Shown here piece by piece: positions 21,155 to 33,972 of a stretch of 64,000 nucleotides of DNA. The position numbers and the translations under genes are program-made. Positions within the stretch are counted from its first letter, which is position 1; each line of letters begins with the position of its first letter. Source of the stretch: CAVTAV01 sp963732795 (lineage in GTDB: Bacteria > Pseudomonadota > Alphaproteobacteria > CAVTAV01); NCBI GenBank assembly GCA_963732795.1, contig CAVTAV010000006.1, positions 974,656 through 1,038,655 on the forward strand, read 5' to 3'. Under the pieces are notes generated by a model. It was not told the DNA's origin. It did not search any database and saw only the letters and a list, made by a program, of their open reading frames with translations.

Positions 21155-21769
21155 TTACTCCTTGGTCTTCTTTTTGGCGGCGGGCTTCTTCGCGGGAGCT
21201 TTCTTGGCCGCCGGCTTCTTGTCGCCATCCGTCTTCTTCGCCGCAGCCTTTTTGGGCGCGGCCTTCTTGGTTTCGGTCTTCTTGGCTTCGGTCTTGGGAG
21301 CCGCCTTCTTGGCGGGCGTCTTCTTGGGCGCGGCAGCCGTCTTCTTCTCGGCGGGCTTCGCGGCCGGGGTCTTCTCGGCCGGCTTTTCCTCCGGCTTTGC
21401 CGCGACCGCTTCCGGCTTGGGCGCGGGCTTCGCGGCCTTCTTGGCCGGCTTCTTGCCGTCGGTCAGGATTTCGGTGACCTTGAGCACCGTCAGATCCTGG
21501 CGATGGCCGGCGCGGCGGCGCGAATTCTGCCGGCGACGCTTACGGAACACGATAATCTTCGGCCCGCGGTCATGCTCGACCACCTCGGCCGCGACCGTGG
21601 CGCCCTCGACCGTCGGCGTGCCCATGGTCACGCTGGAGCCTTCGCCGAGCATCAGCACATCGGTGAGCTCCACCGTATCGCCGGGCTCGCCCGCGAGCTT
21701 CTCGACCGAAATGACGTCGTCGATGGCGACCTTGTATTGCTTGCCGCCGCTCTTGATCACTGCGAACAT
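21155..21769 (-). CDS. rplU: 50S ribosomal protein L21 with a long lysine/alanine-rich tail
   Basis: Residues 1-104 are canonical L21: MFAVIKSGGKQYKV, GPKIIVFRKRRR, RRRAGHRQDLTVLKVTEI. Residues 105-204 are an extension made almost only of Ala, Lys, Pro, Glu and Thr, with repeated AKK/KKA units resembling histone H1 tails. L21 alone is about 103 aa. The tail is in frame without interruption and ends at a proper stop before rpmA. Some alphaproteobacterial L21 carry such tails; their function is unknown. Confidence 0.97.
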   Translation of the reverse strand: MFAVIKSGGKQYKVAIDDVISVEKLAGEPGDTVELTDVLMLGEGSSVTMGTPTVEGATVAAEVVEHDRGPKIIVFRKRRRQNSRRRAGHRQDLTVLKVTEILTDGKKPAKKAAKPAPKPEAVAAKPEEKPAEKTPAAKPAEKKTAAAPKKTPAKKAAPKTEAKKTETKKAAPKKAAAKKTDGDKKPAAKKAPAKKPAAKKKTKE

Positions 21770-22014
21770 TGTCGTTTCCGCAAAAGGCCGGAGTGTCGCC
21801 CTCGGGCGTGTCCGGCGTTCTTCATTCTAGCGCATAAACATAGGGGCGGCTCGGGACCAGCCCGCCGCCCTTGCTTTTCGGGGCCGCACTATACCGGCCG
21901 GTCCCCAGCAGTCAATGGCTTTGACTCGGTTTCGGCCCCGCCGCTTTGCCTTGTTGCCAGGGGCTGCTCGGGCTGTTTATCGTGGATCACCGGGGCGCGA
22001 GAGGGGATCGGACG

Positions 22015-23585
<1,571 letters not shown>

Positions 23586-23594
23586 CCGGATTCC

Positions 23595-24279
23595 CTAATT
23601 TTCCAGCCGAAAGCGGCTTCCGGGATGAAAAAGCCGGGCGATCGAGGCGACAATTCCGGCGTTTTCGACGCGTTTCGTGATCAAAAGACAGGATTCCTGG
23701 GCTTTCATGTCCAGAAGCTCCGCCGTCCGCCTGTTTGGTGGAACCGCTTCCACTGTCGTGTGTGTCGTAGCCCCGGGGAGCGCGCGCGCGAGCATGTCGT
23801 CGGGAAGCTCGGTTTCCGCATAGGACGGCACGGCATCCAGATTGATGTGGCGCTCCTCGAGCTGGACAGGCCGGTCGTTCTCGGCATGGAGGATGAGCGC
23901 GAAGGCGAGGCGGGTGCCGGCGGGGAGGCCGTAGAGTCGGGCGAGTTCGGGCCGGGCCTCGAAGCGCGCGGATTCGACGACCCGCCAGCGATGGGCGCGG
24001 CCGCGGCCCGCGATCCATTGGGCGATGGGCGGAATGGCGATCGTCTCGGGCAGCCGATTGCGGCTCGGCGACGAAACTGCCGACCCCGCCGAGACGGACG
24101 ACCCTGCCTTCCTGGGCCAACTCGCGGACCGCGCGGTTGATGGTCATGCGGGAGATGCCGAGCTCGGCCACCAGCTCGTTCTCCGACGGGATGCGCGCGC
24201 CGGGCGGCCAATCGCCGGAGCCGATCCGGTCGAGAATATGCTGCTTCACGGTCTGATAACGGGCTGCGATATCCGTCAC
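23595..24279 (-). CDS. GntR/HutC family transcriptional repressor (frameshifts)
   Basis: N-terminal winged helix QTVKQHILDRIGSGDWPPGARIPSENELVAELGISRMTINRAVRELAQEGRV is close to HutC, the histidine-utilisation repressor. The C-terminal UTRA ligand domain ends LITKRVENAGIVASIARLFHPGSRFRL, the HutC ending. At least two frame changes lie between about 24060 and 23830. GTG at 24279 is chosen because the inverted repeat just upstream would otherwise lie within the gene. No histidase or urocanase genes are adjacent; an N-formylglutamate amidohydrolase-like gene lies 2.7 kb away. Confidence 0.82.
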
Positions 24280-24322
24280 GGGCCTGGCTCCCTGTGGAAG
24301 GCCGATAGCGCAGTGTATTAAC

Positions 24323-24336
24323 CTATACAAGTATAG
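24323..24336. promoter_or_regulatory. Probable operator/promoter of the HutC-type repressor
   Basis: CTATAC-AA-GTATAG is a perfect inverted repeat 44 bases upstream of the repressor start. Read on the minus strand it contains TATACT, a good -10 hexamer, so repressor binding would block its own promoter. A second palindrome, GTATATAC, lies at 24420-24427. Palindromes of this TATAC type are usual for GntR-family operators. Inference from position and symmetry. Confidence 0.55.
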
Positions 24337-24734
24337 TCAAATGTGGCCGCGAATTGAGAAGCCGACGATCCCTCCCCGCGTATCGCCGGCTTACCGACGC
24401 CGTCGATCAATATAGGGCAGTATATACCAATTCGCGGCCCTAGCAGCAGGACTCAAATGGCCGCTAAAAGGTGTGGCAGCGACGCCACGCTGGCGCCAGA
24501 ATCCGCAACGGCCATTCCCCGTTTCCCGTCCTATGTCCATGATCTCAATCAAAATCCGTTATGAGATCGGTCCAATCAGTTGTAAAGTGGAGGGCGAATC
24601 ACGGCGTGTCTCAATAAATGTCTTTCGCGTTTATGATGGGGGTCGCTCTGATCGGATTGGAGTGGCGTCCGCTGACGTTTGCAGATTTATTGTGAGTCGC
24701 CGCGTTTCGGTTATGAGGTTTGGAGACTAAGCGC
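24337..24734. other. Intergenic region and probable long cspA leader
   Basis: No convincing gene. The region is clearly more AT-rich than its surroundings, particularly 24540-24730. A long untranslated leader is typical of cold-shock genes, where it acts as a temperature-sensitive RNA. The second GTATATAC palindrome (24420-24427) is in the upstream part. A 35-codon ATG frame at 24457 has no support. Confidence 0.4.
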
Positions 24735-24944
24735 ATGGCTACTGGAACCGTGAAGTGGTTCAACCCTACCAAGGGCTACGGCTTTATTCAGCCCGAAGAC
24801 GGATCTAAGGACGCATTCGTTCATATTTCCGCGGTCGAAAGGGCCGGGCTCACGACCCTGGTCGAAGGACAGAAGGTTCAATTCGAGCTGGTTTCGGGCC
24901 GCAACGGCCGGTCATCAGCCGAGAATCTCACGATCCTTTCCTAA
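24735..24944 (+). CDS. cspA: Cold-shock protein, CspA family
   Basis: A 69-aa single-stranded nucleic-acid chaperone with both RNP motifs: GTVKWFNPTKGYGFIQPEDG (RNP1 KGYGFIQ) and DAFVHIS (RNP2). The ATG at 24735 gives the canonical MATGTVKWFN start; GGAG lies 11 bases upstream. Stand-alone gene with its own long leader. Confidence 0.96.
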   Translation: MATGTVKWFNPTKGYGFIQPEDGSKDAFVHISAVERAGLTTLVEGQKVQFELVSGRNGRSSAENLTILS

Positions 24945-25117
24945 GGCTCTTCCCCACGAAAGTCGCTGCGTCGCTGCCTTCCTCTTCTGTAGGGGCGGTG
25001 GCGCTGCGCGTTGGGGGGCTATCGGGGGGTGTTAGCCCGGTTGACAGGGCAGCGTGGCCCCACTATGGTCGCGCGCCTGCCGGGCGACGGCATTCTTTTT
25101 GTTACGACGGTACGATC

Positions 25118-25243
25118 ATGAAAGTTCGCAATTCTCTCAAGTCGCTGAAGTCCCGCCATAAGGATTGCCGGGTCATCCGCCGTCGCGGCCGGGTCTATGT
25201 GATCAACAAGACCAACCGCCGCTTCAAGGCGCGCCAGGGCTGA
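25118..25243 (+). CDS. rpmJ: 50S ribosomal protein L36
   Basis: The 41-aa product MKVRNSLKSLKSRHKDCRVI is the alphaproteobacterial L36 form (also called YkgO type), lacking the four zinc-binding residues. It ends NRRFKARQG, as usual. Single gene between cspA and pyk. Confidence 0.95.
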   Translation: MKVRNSLKSLKSRHKDCRVIRRRGRVYVINKTNRRFKARQG

Positions 25244-25380
25244 TCGCCCTCCACCCCTGAGTTTCCTTTAGACATTAGAATGTCGCGCCCCTTCGGGGCT
25301 CGCACTCTGCAGGCGGTCACCGCGAATTGCGAAGCGCCGTGGCGATCCGGTATCGCGGCGACAAATGAAGTGCGTCTGGA

Positions 25381-26830
25381 TCAGTCCCGGCCGGACTTCT
25401 CGTTTTCCTGGGATAGCCAGGCAATCCTGAGCACGTTGGTCGCGCCCGGCGTTCCGAAGGGGACGCCGGCGGTGACCACGATCCGCTGGCCGTAATCGGC
25501 GAATTCCTCGCGCCGGGCGATCCGGCAGGCCTTCTCCACCATGGCCTGGAAGCTCGACGACATCCCGTGTCTTGACGCAGTGGAGCCCCCAGAAGAGCGC
25601 CAGGCGCCGCGCAGTCCTGATCTCGGGCGTCAGCACAAGGATCGGCACGCTCGGGCCGCTCGCGCGAGGCCCTGAGCGCCGTCGAGCCCGAGGTCGTGAA
25701 GGTGACGATGGCGGCGGCGTTCAAGCGTCTCGGCGACCTGACGGGCGGCGGCGGTGATCGCATCGGAGGCCGTGGCGTCCGGCTCGGGGCGCTGGGCGGC
25801 CAGGATTTGCCGGAAATATTGCTCTGCCTCGATCTTGCGCGCGACCCGGTCCATCACGCTCGACGGCCTCCAGCGGATAGTCGCCGGCCGCCGATTCGGC
25901 CGACAGCATCATCGCGTCCGCGCCTTCATAGACCGCGTTCGCCACATCCGACACCTCGGCGCGGGTCGGCATCGGCGAATGGATCATCGATTCGAGCATC
26001 TGGGTCGCGACGATCACCATCTTGCCCGTTCTGCCGCGCCGGCCGGACGAGCCGCTTCTGGATGCCCGGTACGTCCTCGACATGGGTCTCGACGCCGAGA
26101 TCGCCGCGCGCCACCATGACGCCGTCCGACAGCTCGATGATCTCGTCAAGCCGTTCGAGCGCAGCCGGCTTCTCGATCTTGGCGAGAACCGCCGCGCGCC
26201 CGGCGACCAGCTTGCGGGTCTCGGCAACGTCGTCCGGCCGCTGCACGAAGGAGAGCGCAATCCAATCCACGCCGAGCTCGGCGGCCGCTTCGAGATCAGC
26301 CCGGTCCTTCGGCGTCAGCGCGGCGAGCGGCAGCAGCCGGCGCGGCACATTGACGCCCTTCTTGTTCGACAGCTCGCCGCCGACCACGACCTTGGTCTCG
26401 ATCATGGGTCTTGGTCGACATGCTCGACCTCCAGCCGGATCTTGCCGTCGTCGAACAGCACTTCGGCTCCGGGCTCGAGCGCCGCGAAGATCTCCGGATG
26501 GGGCAGGGTGACGCGTTTGGCGGTGCCGGGCTATTCCTTGCGCTCCAGCCGAAACTTATGGCCCGTTCTCAGCATGACCGGAGGCTCCGCGAAGTCGCCG
26601 ATGCGCAGCTTCGGGCCCTGAAGATCGGCCAAAATCGCGATCGGCCGGCCGAGATCTTCCTCGACTTCCCGGATCAGCCCGTGCAGGGTCTTGAGATGGG
26701 CATGGGAGGTATGGCTCATATTGATGCGGAACGCGTCGGCGCCGGCCTCGAACAGCGCCTGGATCATCTGGCGTGAAGAGGTCTTCGGCCCGAGTGTCGC
26801 GATAATTTTGGCGTTGCGGCGGCGTCGCAT
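25381..26830 (-). CDS. pyk: Pyruvate kinase (many frameshifts)
   Basis: Final step of glycolysis, phosphoenolpyruvate to pyruvate with ADP to ATP. The pieces in order: RRNAKIIATLGPKTSS and FRINMSH, PIAILADLQGPKLRIG, then DWIALSFVQRPDDV, VLAKIEKPAAL, DGVMVARGDLGVE (signature), ATQMLESMI, and a C-terminal QRIVVTAGVPFGTPGATNVL. Breaks near 26525, 26410, 26035, 25860, 25715 and 25565, perhaps one more. The whole span matches a normal 475-480 aa enzyme plus surplus bases. It precedes the amidohydrolase/DUF1244/GapR/TacA block, which I recall also from rhizobia. Confidence 0.9.
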
Positions 26831-26971
26831 GGCCGTCAGTCCCTTTTCTTCTTATGGCCCGCTCGTTTGAGAGACCTAAGCCGGACTTGGCTGGAAGGCA
26901 AGATTAAGTCACAAACGTGATAGCTCTGTTGACCTGCGCGGCCTAAGCCCACATTTCTGTACCATAGTGTG

Positions 26972-27769
26972 ATGGATACCAAGCCTCGAAGCCCTACCAA
27001 CTCTCAAAGCTTTCGCGCCGCCGAGATCCTCAATCCCGGTGGGCAGTCGGATTTTATCCTGATCTGCGACCACGCCTCGAATGCGATTCCTTCCGAGCTC
27101 GGCACGCTCGGCCTGTCACGCGAGCAGCTTCAGGATCATATCGCCTGGGATATAGGCGCCGCCGCCGTGACCCGCCGAGTGGCTGAACGGCTCGATGCGC
27201 CGGCGGTCTTGAGCGGCTTCTCGCGGCTCGTGATCGACCCCAATAGGATGCCCGACGACCCGACCCTGATCGTCACCGTGTCGGATTCGATCGCCGTGCC
27301 CGGCAATATGTCCCTGACGCCGCATGAGGCGACGTGGCGCAAGACCACCTTTTACGATGCCTATCAGTCCGCCGTCGGCGCGCGCATCGATGCGCGGCAG
27401 AAGCTCGGCCGGATTCCGGCGCTCGTGTCGATCCACAGCTTCACGCCGGTGATGGACGATTTCGCCCGCCCCTGGCAGATCGGCCTTCTATGGGACCGCG
27501 ACCCACGGCTGAAGGATCTGCTTTATGCCGAGCTCTCCCGGCATTCCGATCTCGTGATCGGCGACAACGAGCCCTATTCCGGCCGCGGGCCCGCCGGGAC
27601 CATGGAATATCACGGCATGCGTAAGGGGCTCCCCCATGTGCTGATCGAGCTTCGCCAGAACCTGATCGATCATGACGACGGCGTCGCCCAGTGGTCGGAT
27701 ATCATCGCCGAGGCGCTGGAACGGGTGATTGCCGATCCGTCCTTTCTAGAGGTGCGGCATTACGGCTAG
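26972..27769 (+). CDS. N-formylglutamate amidohydrolase family protein
   Basis: A 265-aa intact protein with FILICDHASNAIPSELG, RDPRLKDLL, GDNEPYSG and the C-terminal GLPHVLIELRQNLI, all typical of the FGase (HutG-type) zinc amidohydrolase family. Conserved His/Glu residues (CDHASN, IELRQ) are present. It lacks a hut operon around it, so the substrate may not be N-formylglutamate. ATG at 26972 with an in-frame GTG three bases earlier. Confidence 0.88.
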   Translation: MDTKPRSPTNSQSFRAAEILNPGGQSDFILICDHASNAIPSELGTLGLSREQLQDHIAWDIGAAAVTRRVAERLDAPAVLSGFSRLVIDPNRMPDDPTLIVTVSDSIAVPGNMSLTPHEATWRKTTFYDAYQSAVGARIDARQKLGRIPALVSIHSFTPVMDDFARPWQIGLLWDRDPRLKDLLYAELSRHSDLVIGDNEPYSGRGPAGTMEYHGMRKGLPHVLIELRQNLIDHDDGVAQWSDIIAEALERVIADPSFLEVRHYG

Positions 27770-27797
27770 GATCGGATCCCAAGGAGATACGGAGATC

Positions 27798-28094
27798 ATG
27801 GAAGACAAACTCAAGACCGAGCTCGAAGCGGCCGCGTTCCGCCGGCTGGTCGAGCATCTGCGCACCCATCCCGAGGTGCAGAATATCGATCTGATGAATC
27901 TCGCCGGCTTCTGCCGCAACTGCCTGTCCAATTGGTACCGCGAAGAGGCCGAGAAGAAGGGCGTCGATATCACCAAGGACGAATCGCGCGAGATCGTCTA
28001 CGGCATGCCCTATGACCAGTGGAAGGCCAAGTACCAGACGGAGGCCACGCCTGAGGCGATGGCCAAGATGAAAGGCACGTTCCACAATCACTGA
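27798..28094 (+). CDS. DUF1244 family protein
   Basis: A 98-aa small protein matching DUF1244 throughout: AFRRLVEHLRTHPEVQNIDL, MNLAGFCRNCLSNWYREEA, and DQWKAKYQTEAT. Two conserved cysteines in CRNC could bind metal. It follows the amidohydrolase by 28 bases with AAGGAG upstream, suggesting an operon. Function unknown. Confidence 0.93.
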   Translation: MEDKLKTELEAAAFRRLVEHLRTHPEVQNIDLMNLAGFCRNCLSNWYREEAEKKGVDITKDESREIVYGMPYDQWKAKYQTEATPEAMAKMKGTFHNH

Positions 28095-28207
28095 GCGGCC
28101 GGGGCCTGCTTGTGGAAAACTCGTCACCGTTGCGCATCCCGTGCGCCGGGCCGATATAAGGCGGGCTTCGCTTAGAGCCCAAGTTTCGATTTCGAGGGAG
28201 AAAATCC

Positions 28208-28469
28208 ATGGCTGACGTCGGCGGCATCGCGGCCGGTCAATTGCGGGCGCTGATTCAGCGCATCGAGCGGCTGGAGGAGGAAAAGGCCGGCCTCGCCGCG
28301 GATATCCGCGAGGTCTATGCCGAGGCCAAGGCCAACGGCTTCGAGCCCAAGATCATGCGCCAGGTGATCAAGCTTCGGAAAATGGAGCGGGCCGACCGTC
28401 AGGAGCAGGAAGCGCTGCTCGATCTCTATATGCACGCCATCGAGGCGGCAATCCGCCGCCGCCGAATAG
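28208..28469 (+). CDS. gapR: GapR-like nucleoid-associated protein (DUF2312), C-terminal frameshift
   Basis: GapR of Caulobacter is an essential DNA-binding protein that clamps overtwisted DNA and helps topoisomerases. The product has the family helices GQLRALIQRIERLEEEKAGL, ADIREVYAEAKANGFEPKIM and RQVIKLRKMERADRQEQEAL. As printed it reads on to 28519 into the convergent gene; one surplus A near 28451 restores a short end (EAASAAAE) with a stop at 28467-28469, giving 86 aa, the normal length. Upstream DUF1244 and the downstream TacA-like gene are its usual neighbours. Confidence 0.9.
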
Positions 28470-28478
28470 CGGCGGGCT

Positions 28479-29981
<1,503 letters not shown>

Positions 29982-30078
29982 GATTGCGCCTTCTTGTCCG
30001 TCCCGCTGGGTGGGCGAATGCCCTATGGTCCGAGATGGCCGGCGGGCCCCCATCCAGCCAGTGTGAATTATTCCGTCC

Positions 30079-30095
30079 ATGTCCCAATACGGGAC
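30079..30095. promoter_or_regulatory. Inverted repeat, candidate TacA-type enhancer site
   Basis: TGTCCC-AATAC-GGGACA has perfect 6-bp arms and a 5-base spacer, the same geometry as NtrC-family enhancer sites. It lies between the divergent tacA-like gene (start 29981) and pepF (start 30229), in a 247-base gap with no other gene. Candidate autoregulatory site. Confidence 0.5.
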
Positions 30096-30228
30096 AAAGC
30101 TTAACAATTCAGAAACGACGTTTCGGCGCGGGCCATGGAAAGCGGCTATTGGCAATCGCCCGGCTTGGGATTATCTGAAACACCAAGGCCTTCGATCCCT
30201 CCCGCCCCGAAGAGAGCAAACGCGAAGA

Positions 30229-32006
30229 ATGACGGAAAAAGCCGCCGCGACCGCCCTGCCCACCTGGAATCTCGACGATCTCTATCCCGGCCGCGAACTC
30301 GCCCGAGCTCGAGCGGGACTTCGAGACCGTGGCCCGGGAAGCCAAGGATTTCCGCGCGCGCTACGAAGGCAAGGTCGCCACGCTCGACGGCGATGGGCTC
30401 GGGGCGGCGATCGAGGCCTATGAGCGGATCGACGAGACTATCGGGCGCATCGCGAGCTATGCCTCGCTGGTTTTCGCCGGCGATATGAGCGATCCGGCCG
30501 ATCGCCCAGTTCCATCAATCGGCCCAGGAACGGCTGAACGATATCAGCTCGGATCTCATTTTCTTCACGCTCGAGATCAATCGGATCGAGGACGGCCGGA
30601 TGGCGACGCTCCTGGCCGCCGACCGGCTGAAGAAATATGCGCCCTGGATCCGCGATACCCGCGTGTTCCGGCCGCACCAGCTTTCGGACGAGATCGAGCA
30701 TCTGCTGCATGAGCGCTATATCGTCGGCTCGGCCGCCTGGTCGCGGCTGTTCGACGAGACCATGGCCGATATGCGCGTGACCGTCGGCCGCAAGGAGCTG
30801 CCGATCGAAGGCGCGCTCAATCTCCTCTCGGACAAGGACGGCAAGAAGCGCGAGGCGGCGGCCCATGCGCTCGCCAAGGCGTTCAAGGACAAGATCCGCC
30901 TCTTCGCGCTCATCACCAATACCCTCGCCAAGGACAAGGCGATCGACGACAAGCAGCGCGGCTACCCCTCGCCGACGGCCTTCCGGCATCTTTCGAACTA
31001 TGTCGAGGAGGAAGTGGTCGAAGCGCTGGCCTCGGCGGTGAAATCGGCCTATCCGCGGCTCTCGCACCGCTATTACGCGCTGAAGGCCAAGTGGTTCGGC
31101 GTCGACAAGTTGAACTACTGGGACCGCAATGCGCCCTTGCCCGGCGATGCCGACCGCAAGATTTCCTGGCCCCAGGCCAAGAAGATCGTGCTTTCGGCCT
31201 ATGGCGCGTTCTCGCCCGATATGGCGGAGATCGCCGGCGAATTCTTCGACAAATCCTGGATAGATGCGCCCTTGCGGCCCGGTAAGGCGCCCGGCGCGTT
31301 CTCGGCCTCGACCGTGCCGTCCGTTCACCCCTATGTGCTGTTGAATTACCAAGGCCGAACCCGCGACGTGATGACCCTGGCGCATGAGCTCGGCCACGGC
31401 GTCCATCAGGTGCTGGCCGGACCGCAGGGAGCGCTGATGTCCCATACGCCGCTGACTCTCGCCGAAACCGCCAGCGTGTTCGGCGAGATGCTGACCTTCC
31501 AGAGCCTGCTCAAGCGCGAAAAGGATCCGGAGCGCCGCCGGCTGATGCTCGCCGCCAAGGTCGAGGACATGCTGAACACGGTCGTCCGCCAGATCGCGTT
31601 CTACGAATTCGAGAAGCGCGTCCATAACGAGCGCCGCAAGGCGGAGCTGACGCCCGATCAGATCGGCAAGCATTGGATGGAGTGCCAGCAGGAGAGCCTC
31701 GGTCCCGCCTTCCGCTTCGATCCCGAATATCAGACCTACTGGTGCTACATCCCGCATTTCATCCATTCGCCGTTCTATGTCTATGCCTATGCGTTCGGCG
31801 ATTGCCTGGTGAACTCGCTTTATGCGGTCTATCAGGGCGCGGAATCGGGCTTCCAGGAGAAATATCTCGATCTTCTCCGCGCAGGCGGGACCAAGCGCCA
31901 CAAGGAGCTACTGGCGCCGTTCGGCCTCGACGCGTCGGATCCTGCGTTCTGGTCCAAAGGGCTCGGCGTCATCGAATCGATGATCGACCAGCTGGCCGGC
32001 GAGTAG
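30229..32006 (+). CDS. pepF: M3 family oligoendopeptidase, PepF-like (two frameshifts)
   Basis: A cytosolic zinc peptidase for short peptides. The HExxH zinc motif in TLAHELGHGVHQ is present, with SLAETASVFGEML supplying the third ligand. The N-terminus WNLDDLYPGREL is typical of PepF. Breaks near 30305 and 30505, each one surplus C; corrected length 591 aa. The C-terminal half (30600-32006) is uninterrupted. Fifteen bases separate it from the ABC1 kinase gene. Confidence 0.92.
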
Positions 32007-32021
32007 GGGCGGGACAGGACT

Positions 32022-33375
32022 GTGGCAGACCGCAGCGACGACAATCGCTTCACCAGCCGCGCCCGGCGCTACGCCAAGGTGTCGACGACGGTCGGCGGCA
32101 TCGCGGCGCGCATGGTCGGCGGGCGGATGCTGGGCAGGGCGGCGGACCGTTCGGCGGACGCGGCGGCGCTGAAGCGCGCGCTCGGCTCGCTCAAGGGCCC
32201 GCTGATGAAGGTGGCGCAGATGCTCGCCACCATCCCCGGCGCGGTGCCGAAGGAATATGCCGCACGAGCTTTCCCAGCTCCAGGCCAATGCGCCGCCGAT
32301 GGGCTGGCCCTTCGTCAAGCGCCGCATGACCACCGAGCTCGGGCCGGATTGGCAGGGCCGCTTCAAGAGCTTCGAGAAGGAGGCCGCGGCCGCCGCCTCG
32401 CTCGGCCAGGTCCATAAGGCGACCGCCAAGGAGGGCCGGCGAGCTCGCCTGCAAGCTGCAATATCCCGATATGGCCTCGGCGGTCGAAGCGGATCTGCAG
32501 CAGCTCAAGCTGTTCTTCAACGTCTTCCAGCGCTACGACAAAAGCATCGATCCCTCCGAGGTCCATGCCGAGATCGCGATCCGGCTGCGCGAGGAGCTCG
32601 ACTACGATCTCGAAGCGCCGTCACATGGCGCTCTACGGCGCGGATGCTCGGCGCGGCGAAGCGCGTCCATATCCCGGAAGGCGTGCCGGAGCTTTCGACC
32701 AAGCGGCTCCTCACCATGACCTGGCTCGAAGGCAAGCCGCTCCTCGAATCCCGCGAGGAGCCTCTGGAGGTCCGCAACGAGATCGCCCGCAATCTCTTCA
32801 CCGCCTGGTGGGAGCCGTTCCACCATTACGGCGTCATCCATGGCGACCCCCATCTCGGCAACTATTCGGTCCGCCCCGACCGCTCGATCAATTTGCTCGA
32901 CTTCGGCTGCATCCGGAAATTCAAGCCGAAATTCGTCGGCGGCGTGATCGATCTCTACCGTGCGCTCGAAACCGACGACCGCGAGCTCGCCGTCCATGCC
33001 TATGAGACCTGGGGCTTCGTCGGCCTCAAGAACGAGGTGATCGACGCCTTGAACATGTGGGCGACCTTCATCTACGGCCCTCTTCTCGACAACCGCGCCC
33101 GGGTCATTCAGGAATTCGGCCAGGGCTCCAGCTTCGGCCGCGACGTCGCCGACAAGGTCCACACAAGGCTCCGCGAGCTCGGCCCCGTAAAGCCGCCCCA
33201 GGAATTCGTCTTCCTCGACCGCGCCGCCGTCGGCCTCGGCGGCGTGTTCCTGCATTTGAAGGCGGAAATCAACTGGCACGACCTGTTCGAGGACGTCATC
33301 AAGGACTTCTCCCTCGACACGCTCGCCAAACGCCAGAAAAAGGCGATGGACGCCGCGGATCTGCCGCTGCCCTGA
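32022..33375 (+). CDS. ABC1/UbiB-type atypical kinase (several frameshifts)
   Basis: The ABC1 family includes UbiB/COQ8, ATPases of ubiquinone synthesis. The KxGQ-like motif is LMKVAQMLAT; the Ala-rich loop is AAAASLGQVHKA. The catalytic segments VIHGDPHLGNYSV and INLLDFGCIRKF correspond to the HRD and DFG loops. Breaks near 32262, 32440, 32620 and 32640; four surplus bases give 449 aa. Closer to the AarF group with a short C-terminus than to classical UbiB, which has C-terminal membrane helices not seen here. Confidence 0.87.
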
Positions 33376-33394
33376 CGACGGGAGCGGAGGGGCG

Positions 33395-33943
33395 TCAGAA
33401 CCTCATCGACGCGGCGAGGTAGTAGTCCTTGCCTGCTGGGTCGGCGATGAGGGAGACGTGGACGCGGGAGTAGGGTTTGGCGATGAAAAAGGCCGAGATA
33501 TGGGCGATCACCGCCGAGCCCAGGATGTCGTGCCAATAGTGCTTGTCGTTGTGCACGCGGGCGTAGCCGACGAGGATGCTCGCGGCTTCGGCCGGTATGC
33601 CGTATTTCCAGCCGTATCGGCGCATCAGATAGGCCGCGCCGGCGAAGGCGCTGGCGGCGTGTCCCGACGGGAAGCTGTGCTTGCCGCCGTTCGGCCGGGT
33701 CTCGTTGATGGCATATTTAAATCCCTCGGTCGCGCCCATGGTCGCGACATAGGAGAAGCCGAGCTGAAAGGCGCCCGGCTTGTCGCCCTTCAGGAGCGAG
33801 ATGATCCCGGCGGTGAGCGGAACGCCGAGCGCGCCGGCGGTCGCGCCGTCGTCCCAGGTCTTGGAGCTCACGGCATGGGCCTCGCCCGGCACGAGGACGA
33901 AGATCATCAGACCGGCGGCAATCAAGGCGGCAACGGCACGCAT
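33395..33943 (-). CDS. PAP2-family phosphatase
   Basis: An exported 182-aa protein with signal peptide (AALIAAGLMIFVLVPGEAHA). The three phosphatase motifs are present: KYAINETRP, SFPSGHA, and GYARVHNDKHYWHD with the catalytic histidines. PAP2 enzymes hydrolyse lipid phosphates such as phosphatidate or undecaprenyl pyrophosphate. The product is one of the short soluble/periplasmic class. Next to dgkA, whose product phosphatidate is a possible substrate. Confidence 0.88.
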   Translation of the reverse strand: MRAVAALIAAGLMIFVLVPGEAHAVSSKTWDDGATAGALGVPLTAGIISLLKGDKPGAFQLGFSYVATMGATEGFKYAINETRPNGGKHSFPSGHAASAFAGAAYLMRRYGWKYGIPAEAASILVGYARVHNDKHYWHDILGSAVIAHISAFFIAKPYSRVHVSLIADPAGKDYYLAASMRF

Positions 33944-33972
33944 CACGGCAAACCCCTCTCGAATTTCACGAA

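Noticed and set aside
24457..24564. A 35-codon frame upstream of cspA
   Set aside because: No ribosome-binding site, no family and within a probable RNA leader.
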